64,000 nt of DNA from Dongshaea marina (GCF_003072645.1 NZ_CP028897.1:3113658-3177657), one strand, 5' to 3'; counted from the stretch's first letter, positions 18,196-29,465 are shown. Numbers and translations: made by a program. Notes: generated from the sequence alone by a model not told the origin.

Positions 18196-19756
18196 TCATT
18201 CAACCTCGGCACTGCCCCGGGATGGAGCGGAAAGAACTATCTGTTCACAGCGCTTTTTGTAGACCAGAGCCGTTGAGTCGTCCGGGTTTTTCTCAAGGCA
18301 TAGAGAAAACTGAAAGACCGCCTCCTGATAGGCCTTTTTGTAATAAAGGGCGACCCCTTCCTGAAACTGCTTACGGGTTTTGGTTTTGTTGGCCTGTTGC
18401 TGGGGGGATCCGCGTTGTAAACCTCGAACAGAGTCAATGGCTCCTCCTCTTGGAAAGCACAGGGGAGCTTGCCGATAATACGCACAATAAATGGGCAGGG
18501 ACGCTTGAGAAAATAGTGGACCCGCTCACTGATCACAAGCTCACAGTGAAACTCTGAAGCCTTGTCTACCAGAGCCTTTGTCGTCTGCAGTGCCTCACCC
18601 ACCACACAGATAGCCATACCCTCAGGTTCCCCAAGGCCCCCCAGGGTGGTTTCCCCCCTGTGCACCCCGATCCCCAGCTTAAACTCACGAAACAGGGGAT
18701 TGCTTCTCTGAGCCTCAAGCAAGGACACAGCCGCAGCGACCGCATCATCGGGTTTCTCAGGGAAAATTGCGACCAGTGAATCTTCCCAGTATTGCACCAC
18801 CAGCCCCCCTGTTCACGGAGCAGCGGGCAAACCATCTCAAGATACTGGTTAAGGAGCGCAAGTTTTCTATCATCCGCGATCCCCTGAGTCTGAGAGCTCA
18901 GGTTATAAATTTTTCCCAGCAACACCGTCATCACCTGCTGAGTGCTCCCTCCCTGGGTAAGCTCGCTGCGTTGAGATCCTGACAGGTAGTCCAGCAGAGA
19001 GTGAGGGACAAACAGGCGATACATGCGGGTCAGATGAACAAGATGTTCAGAGATTTTACCAAAGTTGAGCATGGTCTCCCTGAGCTCATCGAAGGATAAA
19101 CTATCATCGCGTGGGATCTTCAGGGAGTTCTCCACATCACGCATCGAATCTCTCAGGAGAAGAATCGGCTTGATGATGGAGCGATTCAAAAACAGGTTCA
19201 ACAGCAGCAACATCAATAACAGTACGGACACCAAAGCACCGAAAAGTAACAGCCGGTTCATCCGTTGGCTATGTTTGAGATCATCAAGGGAGTAATAGAT
19301 CTGGATATAACCCTGGGTCTCCCCGATAACCTGAATTACCTCAACATAGCGCAGCACATCCTGGTCTTGCCAGGTTTGATACTCGATGATCTGGTGTTGC
19401 TGGCGGGCCTGATTTTTCAGTGCACCGGAAAGCTTCAGATTATTCGGGTAAGCACCATTGGATACAAAGACATCCCCCACACTATCAAATACCGTGATAT
19501 TGAGGATCCCATTGACCTTCAGCATCTGCTTCACTCGCAGGGAGGTTGCCTGATAACGCTTTTCAAAAAGCTCATCCGCTAAGTCCTCCTGATCCCGGGC
19601 CACCAGTGTCTGTAGCAGAACCTCAATCTTGGAGGTCAGGTTCCTCATATTTTTTTGTTCAGCCATCCGCAGCATGCCACTGAAGAGCAGGATCACCAGA
19701 ATAAATGCAGCGATAATCGCAACATTGATCTTGGTCTGCAGTTTCAATGGTTTCAT
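18196..19756 (-). pseudogene. Membrane receptor with degenerate class III cyclase domain and TPR-like tail; two one-base frameshifts
   Basis: Repaired length is about 520 aa: membrane helix (~8-30), periplasmic sensor region (~30-165), second helix (~172-195), HAMP-like linker, nucleotide-cyclase domain (~265-420) and a TPR-like tail. Single-base additions are needed in two runs, at 18804-18809 (restores REQGGLVVQYWEDSLVAIFP) and at 18402-18407 (restores KQFQEGVALYYKKAYQEAVF). The first metal-binding aspartate expected in VLFADIRGFT-type motifs reads VLLGKIYNLS, so the first catalytic Asp is replaced while the second (WED) remains. It may be a receptor without cyclase activity. It is divergent from a periplasmic binding protein gene. 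Confidence 0.7.
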
Positions 19757-19921
19757 GCACTCCCCCTACAGACTCAAATAGTTCTATCCACAGTCTGCTA
19801 TCTATAAGAATGGCAGAACTTCCTGAAACTGTTTCTGCGATCTTTGAGAGAACACAGCGAAAGGCTCGCAACATCAACTATCCCCTTCTATGCTCAGATG
19901 AAAACGAGAGGAGAAACGGCT

Positions 19922-21034
19922 ATGGGATGGCTACGCTTATTAGGGATCATTTTACCCCTCATCTTCATCATGCCTCATGCCTGGGGCGAAGAGCCGGTCA
20001 AGGTCGCGGTGATCCTCTCTAAGAGCGGCAAAGTTGCCTACTCAAATCTCAAGCATCTCAATGCCATCCGGATGGCAGTAGAGGAGATCAATCAAAACGG
20101 CGGAGTATTGGGCAAGAAGATTGAGCTGCTCGAGATAGACAATAAAAGCTCTGCGAGTCACTCCAAAATAGCCGCCCAAAAAGCGGTGGCAGAAAACAGC
20201 ATTGCCGTGATTGGTGCAGCCTGGAGCTCCCACTCATTGGCGATGGCCCCGGTGCTTCAACAAGCCGGGCTCCCGATGATCAGCTATTACTCCACCAACC
20301 CTAAGGTCACCCAGGTTGGGGACTATATCTTCAGGGCCTGCTTCATGGATCTGTTTCAGGGAGAGGTTCTGGCTAAATTTGCTCAGCAGGACTTGGGCGC
20401 GAAAAAAATCATCATACTCACCAATGTCAGCGATCAATATAGTATCGGGCTGTCGAGGATCTTTAAGGAAAACCTCAATACCCATGCTGTGTTCGAGGGA
20501 AGCTACCTGCAGGGAGATACTGATTTCTCGGCGCTTCTGGAAAAAGTCAAAGGCTATGAGGCCGATCTCATCTTTCTGCCCGGACATACCAAGGATTCGG
20601 GACGAATCATAAAACAGGCTCGGAATATGGGGATTAATGCGCCATTTTTAGGAGGTGATGGCTGGGGCCTGAAGATGTATAAATATGGCGGACAGGCGAT
20701 CGAAGGAAACTACTACTCAACCCACTGGCACAAGGATATCAATACCCCACAGAACCAGCGCTTCGTCAAAAACTTCACCATCCTCTATGGCACACCCGAA
20801 TCCAACGGCTCGGCCCTGGCCTATGATTCGGTCTACCTGTTAGCAGATGCCATCAAGCGCGCCGGCTCCCTCGATCGCAAGCAAATTCGCGATGCCCTGG
20901 CCGAGACCCGGGACTTTAAGGGTGCAACCGGCACCATTCGCTTCAATAATAACGGCGATCCCCAAAAATCAGCGGTTCTTCTCAAGTTCCAGGATGGTGG
21001 ATCCGTTTATTTTCGCACCATCGATCCCTCTTAA
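19922..21034 (+). CDS. Periplasmic binding protein of the branched-chain amino acid/amide type (orphan)
   Basis: About 370 aa, type I periplasmic-binding fold. The signal peptide ends near MPHAWG-EE. The mature protein shows VAVILSKSGKVAYSNLKHL, AVEEINQNGGVLGKKIELL, VIGAAWSSHSLAMAPVLQQA and TDFSALLEKVKGYEADLIFLPG, as in LivJ/UrtA-like proteins. I start at the ATG with AGGAGA eight bases upstream rather than the longer frame from 19844. No permease or ATPase gene is nearby. It is divergent (165 bases) from the membrane cyclase-like receptor, so a ligand-presenting role for that receptor is plausible but inferred. Confidence 0.85.
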   Translation: MGWLRLLGIILPLIFIMPHAWGEEPVKVAVILSKSGKVAYSNLKHLNAIRMAVEEINQNGGVLGKKIELLEIDNKSSASHSKIAAQKAVAENSIAVIGAAWSSHSLAMAPVLQQAGLPMISYYSTNPKVTQVGDYIFRACFMDLFQGEVLAKFAQQDLGAKKIIILTNVSDQYSIGLSRIFKENLNTHAVFEGSYLQGDTDFSALLEKVKGYEADLIFLPGHTKDSGRIIKQARNMGINAPFLGGDGWGLKMYKYGGQAIEGNYYSTHWHKDINTPQNQRFVKNFTILYGTPESNGSALAYDSVYLLADAIKRAGSLDRKQIRDALAETRDFKGATGTIRFNNNGDPQKSAVLLKFQDGGSVYFRTIDPS

Positions 21035-21043
21035 GCGCGACCC

Positions 21044-21072
21044 GCTCCCACAGAGCATGCCACTGTGGGAGC
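21044..21072. terminator. Hairpin after the binding-protein gene
   Basis: GCTCCCACAG and CTGTGGGAGC form a perfect 10-bp stem with a nine-base loop, ten bases after the stop codon. No T run follows, so it may be a weak terminator or an mRNA-stabilising hairpin. Confidence 0.45.
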
Positions 21073-21194
21073 CCTTCACTTCAAAACAGTTGACCTGTAT
21101 CACCTGACGATGACCCCTCGGATCTCTGTATGATCCCTTGATCAGGTTATCCGCATTCGCTGAGTTGGTAAGAGAGGTTTTCCCTTTCCGGAGA

Positions 21195-22486
21195 TTAATT
21201 TGTGGGTTTAAACACCTTGATTCGGGTGATCTCTAACTGCCGTGTGACCGTATCTATATCAGGGTGATGAAGAAAATTAACCAAAATAGGCATCGCCTGA
21301 ACATCAAACTCAGGAACCGTATCCCGGTCAAAATACTGGGAGACCCCCTGGCTCTCTTTTAATAGCTTTGCCCCCTGCTGTAAAAACCTATCCCCCTGGC
21401 TCTTAGAGTGTATGTTGGGTGACAGGTAGCCAAGGCCATTATTTAGCAGTGACTGAATATCTTCCCGGGCAATAAATTTAAGAAACAGTATGGACTCTTT
21501 GACCCTGTTGGTCTTGGCGGAGACCATGAATGCATCCATAGGCGCTTCTTCGTAGCGAGGAATATCATTAATTTTTGGAAATGGCATAAATCCTATCTGC
21601 TCGACCTCGGTTTCAAGAATCTTTGAGGTGGCGAAATTACCGATGAGATTAAATGCAACCTTATCTCGATACAAAAGTGGCAATACCTGATCCCAACGCA
21701 GTTCATCGCTATTGCTCAGGAAAAATTGAGAATCGATCATCTGCTTCCAGGTTGAGAATACCTGCCTCACCCTGGGATCAAAAAATGATATTTTTCCATT
21801 AAGCAGCTGCTGATGAAACTCAAGCCCGTTGGTTCTAAGGTTGATATAGTCAAACCAGGCTGCCACCGGCCATAGATTTTTGGTGCCTATGCCGATCGGG
21901 GTCACCCCCTCTGCCTTGAGTTGCTTACAAAGAGCGATGAATTCATCCCAGTGTTGAGGCACTTTCCCTTTTGCATTCACCAGAGACTTCTTATACAAGA
22001 ACCCCCAGTGATAGTAGGAAGTTGGAACCGCATACAGATCCCCCTCATAAATGACATTGCTCAGCACATGCTTAAATTCACCAACAAACTCCGGGTCTTT
22101 GAGCATCTCATTGATCGGCAAAATCGCCTTTCGGCTTGCAAAGTAGAAGAGCCGCTTTGAGGTGTGCCAATTCAGGATATCCGGCGAATAACCATCCCCC
22201 GTGAGCCATTGATAAACGCTCTCTTTATATTTTTTATCGACTCTGGCGACTGTCTTTATCCTGATCCCCGTCTCATCGGTAAACATTTTAAATACCTGGT
22301 GATAGGCTGCTCTTTGATTCGGCGTGAGTAACACAGAGATATCCAGCCGGGGGAGGAGTCATTCGCACAGGCTGGCTGACCAAGTAACCAGCCACTCAGA
22401 GATAACAGGAAAAAAGCTACATAGCAGTGGAAGCTAAGCCGCACACAACCCATCACATGAAGCGCCCACCAGCGGCTCACAGCCAT
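21195..22486 (-). pseudogene. ABC-type sugar-binding periplasmic protein (orphan), frameshifted near its signal peptide
   Basis: The large frame (379 aa) is a family 1 extracellular solute-binding protein (DISVLLTPNQ, YAVPTSYYHWGFLYKKSLV, GVTPIGIGTKNLWPVAAWFDYI, EEAPMDAFMVSAKT), but it lacks a signal peptide. An upstream frame supplies one (HCYVAFFLLSLSGWLLG-QPACAND). One extra base in the run at 22349-22353 joins them as ANDSSPRLDISVLLTPNQ. The exact ATG is uncertain (22486 or 22453). No transport genes are adjacent. It converges on another orphan binding-protein gene. Confidence 0.75.
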
Positions 22487-22725
22487 AAGCAATCCATCTC
22501 ATTTCTTTCGAACACCCTGAAATGAGTATAGAAGATCTCCTTATGCTGCCGCCCTCAATGAGGGGCTAGCTGGCTAAATAGAACATGAAGTGAAACTGGC
22601 TCATGTTTGGCACGTCATATATTCCATGACTCAGAAAATCTCTATGAACCTGCCGTTGATAATACGCAACTCCATGGGCCAAGGGCACAGGTAGATGAAT
22701 TACAATTAAAGCAGAGGTGCATAGT

Positions 22726-23235
22726 ATGGAAAGCATGGGGCATGGCTCTTACACTCTAAGCTTTAACGGTGACTTGTTGCTGGCCACTGCGACAGGATCC
22801 TGGAATGAGGTAACAAGCAAGGAGTACTTCGAAAACACGCGCCAAATCATCACCAGCAACAATCCAGCGGTCTGGGGTATGGTTGTTGATTGCAGAACCT
22901 TTGAGCAAGCTACCCCTGAAGCCTGGAAGATGTTTGATGAAATGTACCTATGGCTGGCAAAGCACAACATGCTTTGTCTTGGTCTGGTGTATCACTCGAA
23001 TATGTTTAAACATCTGGTCGAGCGTTTAGAAGAACACACAAACGAATCTCCATTGTATGGCCAACACTTTTCGGAAGATTATGCCGAAGTCTATGCCTGG
23101 TGTCTAAACCGGATCCTTGAATATCGGCGATTGGAGAGTCTCCCCCTCGAAGTGACTAAGCCAGAACAATATCCGGCAAAAAGTTCCGGTACCAGTGCTC
23201 AGAAATCTGCGCCCGGGTTGTCACCCACACCTTAG
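22726..23235 (+). CDS. Unknown protein with STAS/SpoIIAA-like character
   Basis: 169 aa soluble protein. The pattern SYTLSFNGDLLLATATGSWNEVTSKEYF followed by WGMVVDCRTFEQATPEAWKMF and LCLGLVYHSNMFK resembles single-domain STAS-like proteins, but I cannot assign it firmly. I start at the ATG with GAGGTG six bases upstream. The last ~25 residues (KSSGTSAQKSAPGLSPTP) are low-complexity and overlap the convergent puuE gene by 80 bases. One extra C in the C5 run at 23142-23146 would end the protein at 23159, exactly abutting puuE, so this may be another frameshift. Confidence 0.6.
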   Translation: MESMGHGSYTLSFNGDLLLATATGSWNEVTSKEYFENTRQIITSNNPAVWGMVVDCRTFEQATPEAWKMFDEMYLWLAKHNMLCLGLVYHSNMFKHLVERLEEHTNESPLYGQHFSEDYAEVYAWCLNRILEYRRLESLPLEVTKPEQYPAKSSGTSAQKSAPGLSPTP

Positions 23236-24093
23236 AGTAACCACTCAGGTAGTCGAGAAACTTTTTAATGATCTCAGTGCGCCCCGGGCGACCAGATAAC
23301 CTAGGATGTAAACCTACCGTCATCATTTTTGGCGCATACTGTCCCTCACGGTAAAGGCAGTTAAAGGTGTTGATTAGATAAGCCAGAAAATCCTCTCCCG
23401 AGCTCCATCCGGGAGAGGTGCAATAACGCATATCATTGCAATCCAGGGTATAGGGATCACCAGATGGGGCGAACACTCCGGCAGCTCAAGCCAATAAGGA
23501 AGATCATCGCCGTAACTCTCACTGTCGTAGCGCATGCCGAACTCGAGCGCCAGCTCTCGGGTAAAGGGGCTGCGCCGCCCCGTATACCAACCGGATACGG
23601 TTTTTTGAGTCCTGCTTTGGATGATCTCCAGGGTCTTCTCAAAGTGCACTCTTTCATCGGCTTTGGAGAAATCCCGGTAGCTAATCCAGCGGTATCCATG
23701 GCCAGCAACCTCATGAGGAGTGCTTTTTAGGTACTCACAAAGCATGGGGTTAAGCTCCAGCGCCAGCCCGGTGGCAAACAGAGTCACAGGAATCGCTTTG
23801 TCATCAAATAACCGCAGCAAGCGCCAAATCCCACTGCGGGCCCCATACTCAAACAGCGACTCACAGGAGAGGTTCCTCTGGCCAGGTAAGGCTGTGACTC
23901 CCGGAAGATCGCAAAGATAATCCTCCGACTGGCTATCTCCCAGTAAGATATTGCGTTCCGCTCCCTCCTCATAGTTAAGGACAAAATTGACCGCAATCCT
24001 TGCCCCTTGCGGCCAGCGAGGATCAAATTGTTCGGGGCCATAGCCCAGAAGATTACGCCCGGTTATCCCAGCTGCCTGCAGCCCATCACTCAT
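23156..24093 (-). pseudogene. puuE: Polysaccharide-deacetylase-family PuuE-like allantoinase, split by a one-base frameshift
   Basis: Repaired length is ~312 aa, matching the cofactor-independent allantoinase PuuE family (NodB-like fold). Landmarks are GYGPEQFDPRWPQGARIAVN, FVLNYEEGAERNILLGD, GARSGIWRLLRLF, EVAGHGYRWISY and WYTGRRSPFTRELALE. The frame changes after SPHLVIP; adding one base at the G3 run 23453-23455 restores HLVIPYTLDCNDMRYCTSPG, the family sequence, and the C-terminal half follows. It acts on allantoin ring opening in purine breakdown if correctly assigned. No other ureide genes are in the window, so the substrate is uncertain. Confidence 0.8.
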
Positions 24094-24241
24094 CCCTTCC
24101 CCCTCCTCCTTGTAAGCGGCCTCCCTGTTATCTCATGACAGGGAGCCTTGGTTCAAACCAAAACCCGGCTGGAATCATGAGCCTCTAATCATGTTCTACA
24201 CTTTGTATAATCTCAAATCTTCCAGGGATGGGAAGCCGGAT

Positions 24242-25278
24242 ATGAGGCTAGGTCCCCTAAGCATACTCCTCTCAGGCCTGTTACTGGCTGCCTGTGGCGA
24301 TACCACACCACAACCTCAGGAGAGCCTCTCACGCCCGGTAAAACTGCAGGCGGTGAGTATCGGTAATAGTGCATCCCTGCGTCATTTCCCTGCCGTCGTT
24401 GAAGCCGGAGATAAGGCGGTTCTGGCGTTCCGGGTGTCGGGTCAACTCAAGCGGGTCGACGCCAGACCCGGTGATCTGGTGACCCGCGGCCAGATATTGG
24501 CAACCCTGAATGAAGATGAACTGCTGCTGCTGGTTCAGCAGGCCAGAGCCAACCATGATCTGGCCCGGGTGAAACACCAGCGCAATAGCGAACTGCGCAA
24601 AACCAACTATGTCTCCGAATATGACTTCGACACCTCCAAGGCGGCTCTCAAGCAGGCCAGGGCCACACTGGATAAGGCCAAGGCCAATTTAGGCTATGCC
24701 ACTTTGAGCGCCCCCTATGACGGACAGATCTCTTTATCCATGGTGGAAAATTTCGAGTACATCAATGCAAAACAAGCGGTGATGCATATTCAAAGCGCCA
24801 ATATCATCAATATTGTCTTTGAACTTCCCTCACACCTGCTGCCCCGGGTTAAGGAGTCGGGCAGCGATCTCTCCCCCGGGTTCACCTTGATACCATAGAG
24901 AACCAGAGTTTCCCGGCACAGTTCAAAGAAATTGATACCGAGGCAGACGAGAAAACCTCCAGCTACAAGGTCACTCTGGTGATGGAGCGCCCCAGGGAGC
25001 ACAACATACTGCCGGGAATGTCTGGCCGGGTCGCTCTGTCGATTCCACAGGGAACATCGGGCGCCATTCCTAAACGTGCCATCATCCATGATGCCGGCAA
25101 GACTTTTGTCTGGCAGGTCAATCCTCAGGGGATGGCACATAAAAAAGAGATCCTGCTTGACGAGCATCAACACATTCTCTCAGGTCTAAACGATGGGGAT
25201 CTGATCGCCATCTCGGGTGTCGGTGAGCTACGGGAAGGACAGAGAGTACGCCCCTGGGTAAAAGAGCGGGGACTTTAG
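24242..25278 (+). pseudogene. RND efflux adaptor lipoprotein 1, split by a one-base frameshift
   Basis: HlyD/AcrA-type periplasmic adaptor, ~345 aa when repaired. It has a lipoprotein signal (LLSGLLLAAC-GD), then FRVSGQLKRVDARPGDLVTRGQ (lipoyl-like half), an alpha-hairpin (~100-150), YATLSAPYDGQIS and a beta-barrel. Translation runs out of frame after SGSDLSPG; one C added to 24873-24877 gives SPRVHLDTIENQSFPAQF and continues through MSGRVALSIPQGTSGAIPKRAI to the stop at 25278. First gene of a three-gene RND operon; the next begins two bases later. Start at the ATG giving MRLGPLS. Confidence 0.82.
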
Positions 25279-25279
25279 G

Positions 25280-26371
25280 ATGAAAAACTCAGCTGGCATT
25301 CTCATCGCTCTCCTTTCTCTGCTTCTTCATGGCTGTGACAAGCAAGCAAACGATCCCAGAAGCATCATCCAGCCGGTTAATGTGGTGACTGTCACTAAGG
25401 CAAAAACAACCCCGCTGCTTAAGTTTCCCGCGATCACGGTTGCAGCGGATCGCTCCATCCTGTCATTTCGGATCCCGGGAGAGATTGTCCGGATTTTGGT
25501 TCAAGCCGGTGACAAAGTGAAAGAAGGGCAGCTCCTCGCCCAGCTCGACCCAAGGGATTATCGGCTGGAGCTGGATGATGCCCAGGCAAAATATAACTCG
25601 GCGCGCAGCCTCTATCTGCGTTCATCCAAACTTGTGGACAAGGGGTTTATTCCCAAATCTAAATTTGACGAGCTCAAGGCCGAATATCTCATCACCCAGG
25701 CGAACCTGGATCTGGCGAAGCTCCGGCTCTCTTTTACCCGACTGACCGCGCCCTTTGATGGCATCATCTCGCGGATCCCGGTCAATGCGTTTGAAAATAT
25801 CCAGGTTGGGCAGACCGTGATGAATATACACAACGCCAGCCATGTCGATATTCAGATCCAGGCGCCGGATCTGCTCTACTCGAGAAATGAGAGTATCCGG
25901 GTCACCCGCAAACATCCGGGAGCGAAGGTGATACTGCCGGACGGCACCAGCCACCGGCTCACCGAGCTCAAGGAGTTCACCACCGAGCCGGATCCTGAGT
26001 TTGGCTCATTCCTGGTCCTGATGACCATGCCGATGCCAGAAGATCGGCTGCTGCTTGATGGCATGTCGGTCGAGGTCCTGGTCGATGCCCAGAAATACAA
26101 AATCTACAAGGAGGGTGAGGTGATCATCCCCATCGAAGCGATCATCAACCCCGATGGCCAATCACTGGATATAGATGAAAAGTATGTCTGGGTGGTCGAC
26201 GAAAACAACAAGGTTAGCAAACGACAGATAGCAACCGACCGGGTGGTGCCACAGGGGGTCCGGTTACTCTCGGGCCTCAAAGAGGGCGAAACCATAGTGG
26301 TTGCAGGAGGCAACCGCCTGAGCTCGGGGCAAGAGGTCAGGATCGTTCACAGGGAGGTTGAGCCATCATGA
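25280..26371 (+). CDS. RND efflux adaptor lipoprotein 2 (HlyD family)
   Basis: 363 aa membrane-fusion protein with a lipobox (SLLLHGC-DKQ). The lipoyl halves are FRIPGEIVRILVQAGDKVKEGQ and FTRLTAPFDGIISRIPVNAF, flanking an alpha-helical hairpin (~105-150), followed by barrel and membrane-proximal domains. It links an inner-membrane RND pump to an outer-membrane channel. It starts directly after adaptor 1 and overlaps the pump gene by 4 bases (ATGA), so the three are translated as a unit. No TolC-type gene is present locally. Confidence 0.9.
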   Translation: MKNSAGILIALLSLLLHGCDKQANDPRSIIQPVNVVTVTKAKTTPLLKFPAITVAADRSILSFRIPGEIVRILVQAGDKVKEGQLLAQLDPRDYRLELDDAQAKYNSARSLYLRSSKLVDKGFIPKSKFDELKAEYLITQANLDLAKLRLSFTRLTAPFDGIISRIPVNAFENIQVGQTVMNIHNASHVDIQIQAPDLLYSRNESIRVTRKHPGAKVILPDGTSHRLTELKEFTTEPDPEFGSFLVLMTMPMPEDRLLLDGMSVEVLVDAQKYKIYKEGEVIIPIEAIINPDGQSLDIDEKYVWVVDENNKVSKRQIATDRVVPQGVRLLSGLKEGETIVVAGGNRLSSGQEVRIVHREVEPS

Positions 26372-29300
26372 AACCCGATATCGCCTCCTATTTTATTCAG
26401 AACAAGGTGATCAGCTGGATGCTGACCCTGATTTTTCTCATCGGCGGTATCCAGGCCTTTTTTAGCTTAGGTCGCCTCGAAGATCCCGAGTTCACCATCA
26501 AGGATGCCATGGTGGTCACCGCCTATCCTGGAGCGACGCCACAACAGGTTGAGGAGGAGGTCACCTACCCCATCGAAAAAGCGCTTCAACAGCTTCCCTA
26601 TGTCGATGAAATAAACTCCATCTCGGGTCGCGGGCTCTCCCAGATCACAGTCTCCATGAAAAACAACTTTGGCCCGGATGAACTCCCGCAGATCTGGGAT
26701 GAGCTCAGGCGTAAGGTCAATGATCTCAAACCAAATCTTCCCCCGGAGTTGCCGAGCCCTCGGTCATTGATGACTTTGGGGATGTCTATGGGATCTTGCT
26801 GGCAGTCACCGGAGACGGGTATACCAATAAAGAGCTCAATGACTATGTCGACTACCTGCGCCGGGAGCTGGAGCTGGTTGATGGGGTCAGCAAGGTCGCT
26901 GTCACAGGCACCCAGCAGGAGCAGGTCTTCATTGAGCTTTCGATGCAACGGCTAACCAATCTTGGGATCTCCCCGCAAACCATCAACAACATACTCTCGA
27001 CCCAAAACCTGGTGAGCAGCGCCGGAGCGGTACGGATCGGCGATGAGTATATCCCGATCGATCCAACCGGGGAGTTTCGCGATACCTCGGAGCTGGGCGA
27101 TCTGATCTTAACCGATAGCAACACCTCTGGGCTCATCTATCTCAGGGATGTCGCCGAGATCAAGCGCGGTTTTAAAGAGATCCCAAGTAACCTGATTAAC
27201 TACAATTCACAGCAGGCCCTTAACCTTGGGATCTCCTTTACCTCCGGGGTCAATGTGGTGGAAGTTGGGCAACGCGTGATGCAACGCTTAGTCGAGCTCA
27301 GATCCCAACAACCCGTGGGAATCGATATCCACCTGGTCTACAGCCAGCCCAATGAGGTCGATAAGTCTGTCAGTGGATTTCTGGTGAGCCTGGGTCAGGC
27401 AGTCGCGATAGTGATCATCATATTGCTATTTTTTATGGGGCTTCGATCCGGACTGCTGATCGGCCTCATCCTGCTATTGACCGTACTTGGAACCTTCGTT
27501 TTTATGCGTTGGCTTGCCATCGATCTGCAACGGATCTCCCTGGGTGCCCTGGTGATCGCACTGGGGATGCTGGTCGATAATGCGATTGTGGTGGTTGAGG
27601 GAATTTTGATCGGGATGCAAAAGGGCAGGACCCGGCTCCAGGCGGCATCGGACATAGTTACCCAAACCAAGTGGCCATTGCTGGGAGCCACGGTAATCGC
27701 CATCATGGCTTTTGCCCCCATCGGTTTGTCCCAGGACTCAACCGGTGAGTACTGCCGTACCCTGTTTAGCGTACTACTGATCTCTTTGATGTTAAGCTGG
27801 TTTACTGCAATCTCCCTCACTCCCTTCTTTGCCGATCTCTTTTTCAAAGGGATCAAGATCGTCCCGGGGGATACGGCCGATCCCTACTCGGGAAAAATCT
27901 TCATCTGGTACAGAAATTTTCTTGAGATCTGTATGCATCACGGAGTGCTGACTATTCTGGCCCTGTTGCTGATGCTGGCTGCCAGCCTCTTTGGCTTCAC
28001 CCTGCTCAAGCAATCATTCTTCCCGGCATCCACCACCCCTATGTTTATGGTCAATATCTGGCTTCCTGAAGGCACAGATATCCGGGCGACTCGTGATGTT
28101 CTCCACCAACTGGAACAAAAGCTGGCTAAGGAGAAAGATATACTGTATGTCAGCGCCAGCGCAGGTAAGGGCTCACAACGCTTTATGCTGACCTACTCGC
28201 CCGAGAAGAGTTACTCCTCCTATGGTGAGCTGATCATCCGGGTCAGCGATTTCGACAGCATGCTCCCGGTGATGAGCCACTTGAGTGAAACCCTGAATCA
28301 GGATCATCCTGAGCTGGAGTTCAAGCTTAAAAAGATCATGCTGGGTCCGGCATCCGGGGCCAAGATCGAGGCGCGCTTTATCGGCCCGGATCCCACGGTA
28401 CTGCGTCATCTTGCGAGTCAGGCAGTCGCTGTGATGAACGCAGATCCCGGCGCCTTTAACATCCGCCACGACTGGCGTGAGCGCACCAAGGTGCTCGAGC
28501 CTATTTTTAACGAAAGTCAGGCTCGCCGCTATGGTGTCAGCAAACAGGATGTGGACGATCTGCTACAGATGTCCTTCTCCGGACTCACAGTTGGCGTCTA
28601 CCGAGATGGCACCAACCTGATGCCAATCGTTGCCCGCCTTCCGGATGATGAGCGGGTCGATATCAGCACCCTGGAAACCATGAAGATCTGGAGCCCGGTC
28701 ATCCAGAGCTATGTGCCCCTGCTCCAGGTGATGCTGGGTGTTAATCTGCAGTGGGAAGATCCCTTGATCGCCCGCAAAGATCGCAAACGCACCCTGACCG
28801 TCATGGCCGACCCCAACCCACTGGGTGAAGAAACGGCAGCCACGGTTCAGGGACGGATCCAAAAAGCGATTGAAGCCATTTCTCTGCCCACCGGATATTC
28901 CCTGGAGTGGGGAGGAGAATATGAGTCATCCGGTGAGGCACAGGCATCGCTATTCTCCACCATGCCGATGGGATATCTCTTCATGTTCCTCATCACCATA
29001 CTCCTGTTCAATAAGGTCAAAGAGGCCCTGATCGTCTGGGCCACTGTGCCACTGGCGATCATCGGAGTCACCACAGGCTTGCTGGCCCTGAACACTCCCT
29101 TTGGCTTCATGGCGCTGCTGGGATTTCTAAGCCTGTCCGGCATGCTGGTGAAAAACGGTATCGTGCTGCTGGATCAAATTGAGATTGAGATCGGCAGTGG
29201 CAAGGAGCAGTATCAGGCCATTGTGGATGCAGCGGTAAGCCGGGTACGCCCGGTGTGTATGGCGGCGATCACCACGATTCTCGGCATGTTGCCACTGCTC

Positions 29301-29465
29301 CCGGACGTTTTCTTTAAGCCCATGGCGGTCACCATCATGTTTGGCCTTGGGTTTGCCACCATACTGACCCTGATCGTGGTCCCCGTGCTGTATCGTCTGT
29401 TTCACAGGGTTGCGCTGCCAGAAACCAAACTGGAACAAGCCCGGCCAGGGGAATGTTCGAGGTGA
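26368..29465 (+). pseudogene. RND-type efflux pump (AcrB/MexF-like), split by a one-base frameshift
   Basis: Repaired length is ~1032 aa, normal for an inner-membrane HAE1-type RND transporter with 12 helices and two large periplasmic loops. It opens with ASYFIQNKVISWMLTLIFLI and EDPEFTIKDAMVVTAYPGA. The frame breaks after LKPNLPPE; one C added to 26740-26744 gives LPPGVAEPSVIDDFGDVYG and joins the remaining 889 aa, which carry LGMLVDNAIVVVEGI (proton-relay helix 4 Asp-type motif) and LSLSGMLVKNGIVLLDQIE. Drug range cannot be told. Driven together with two adaptors. Confidence 0.88.
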
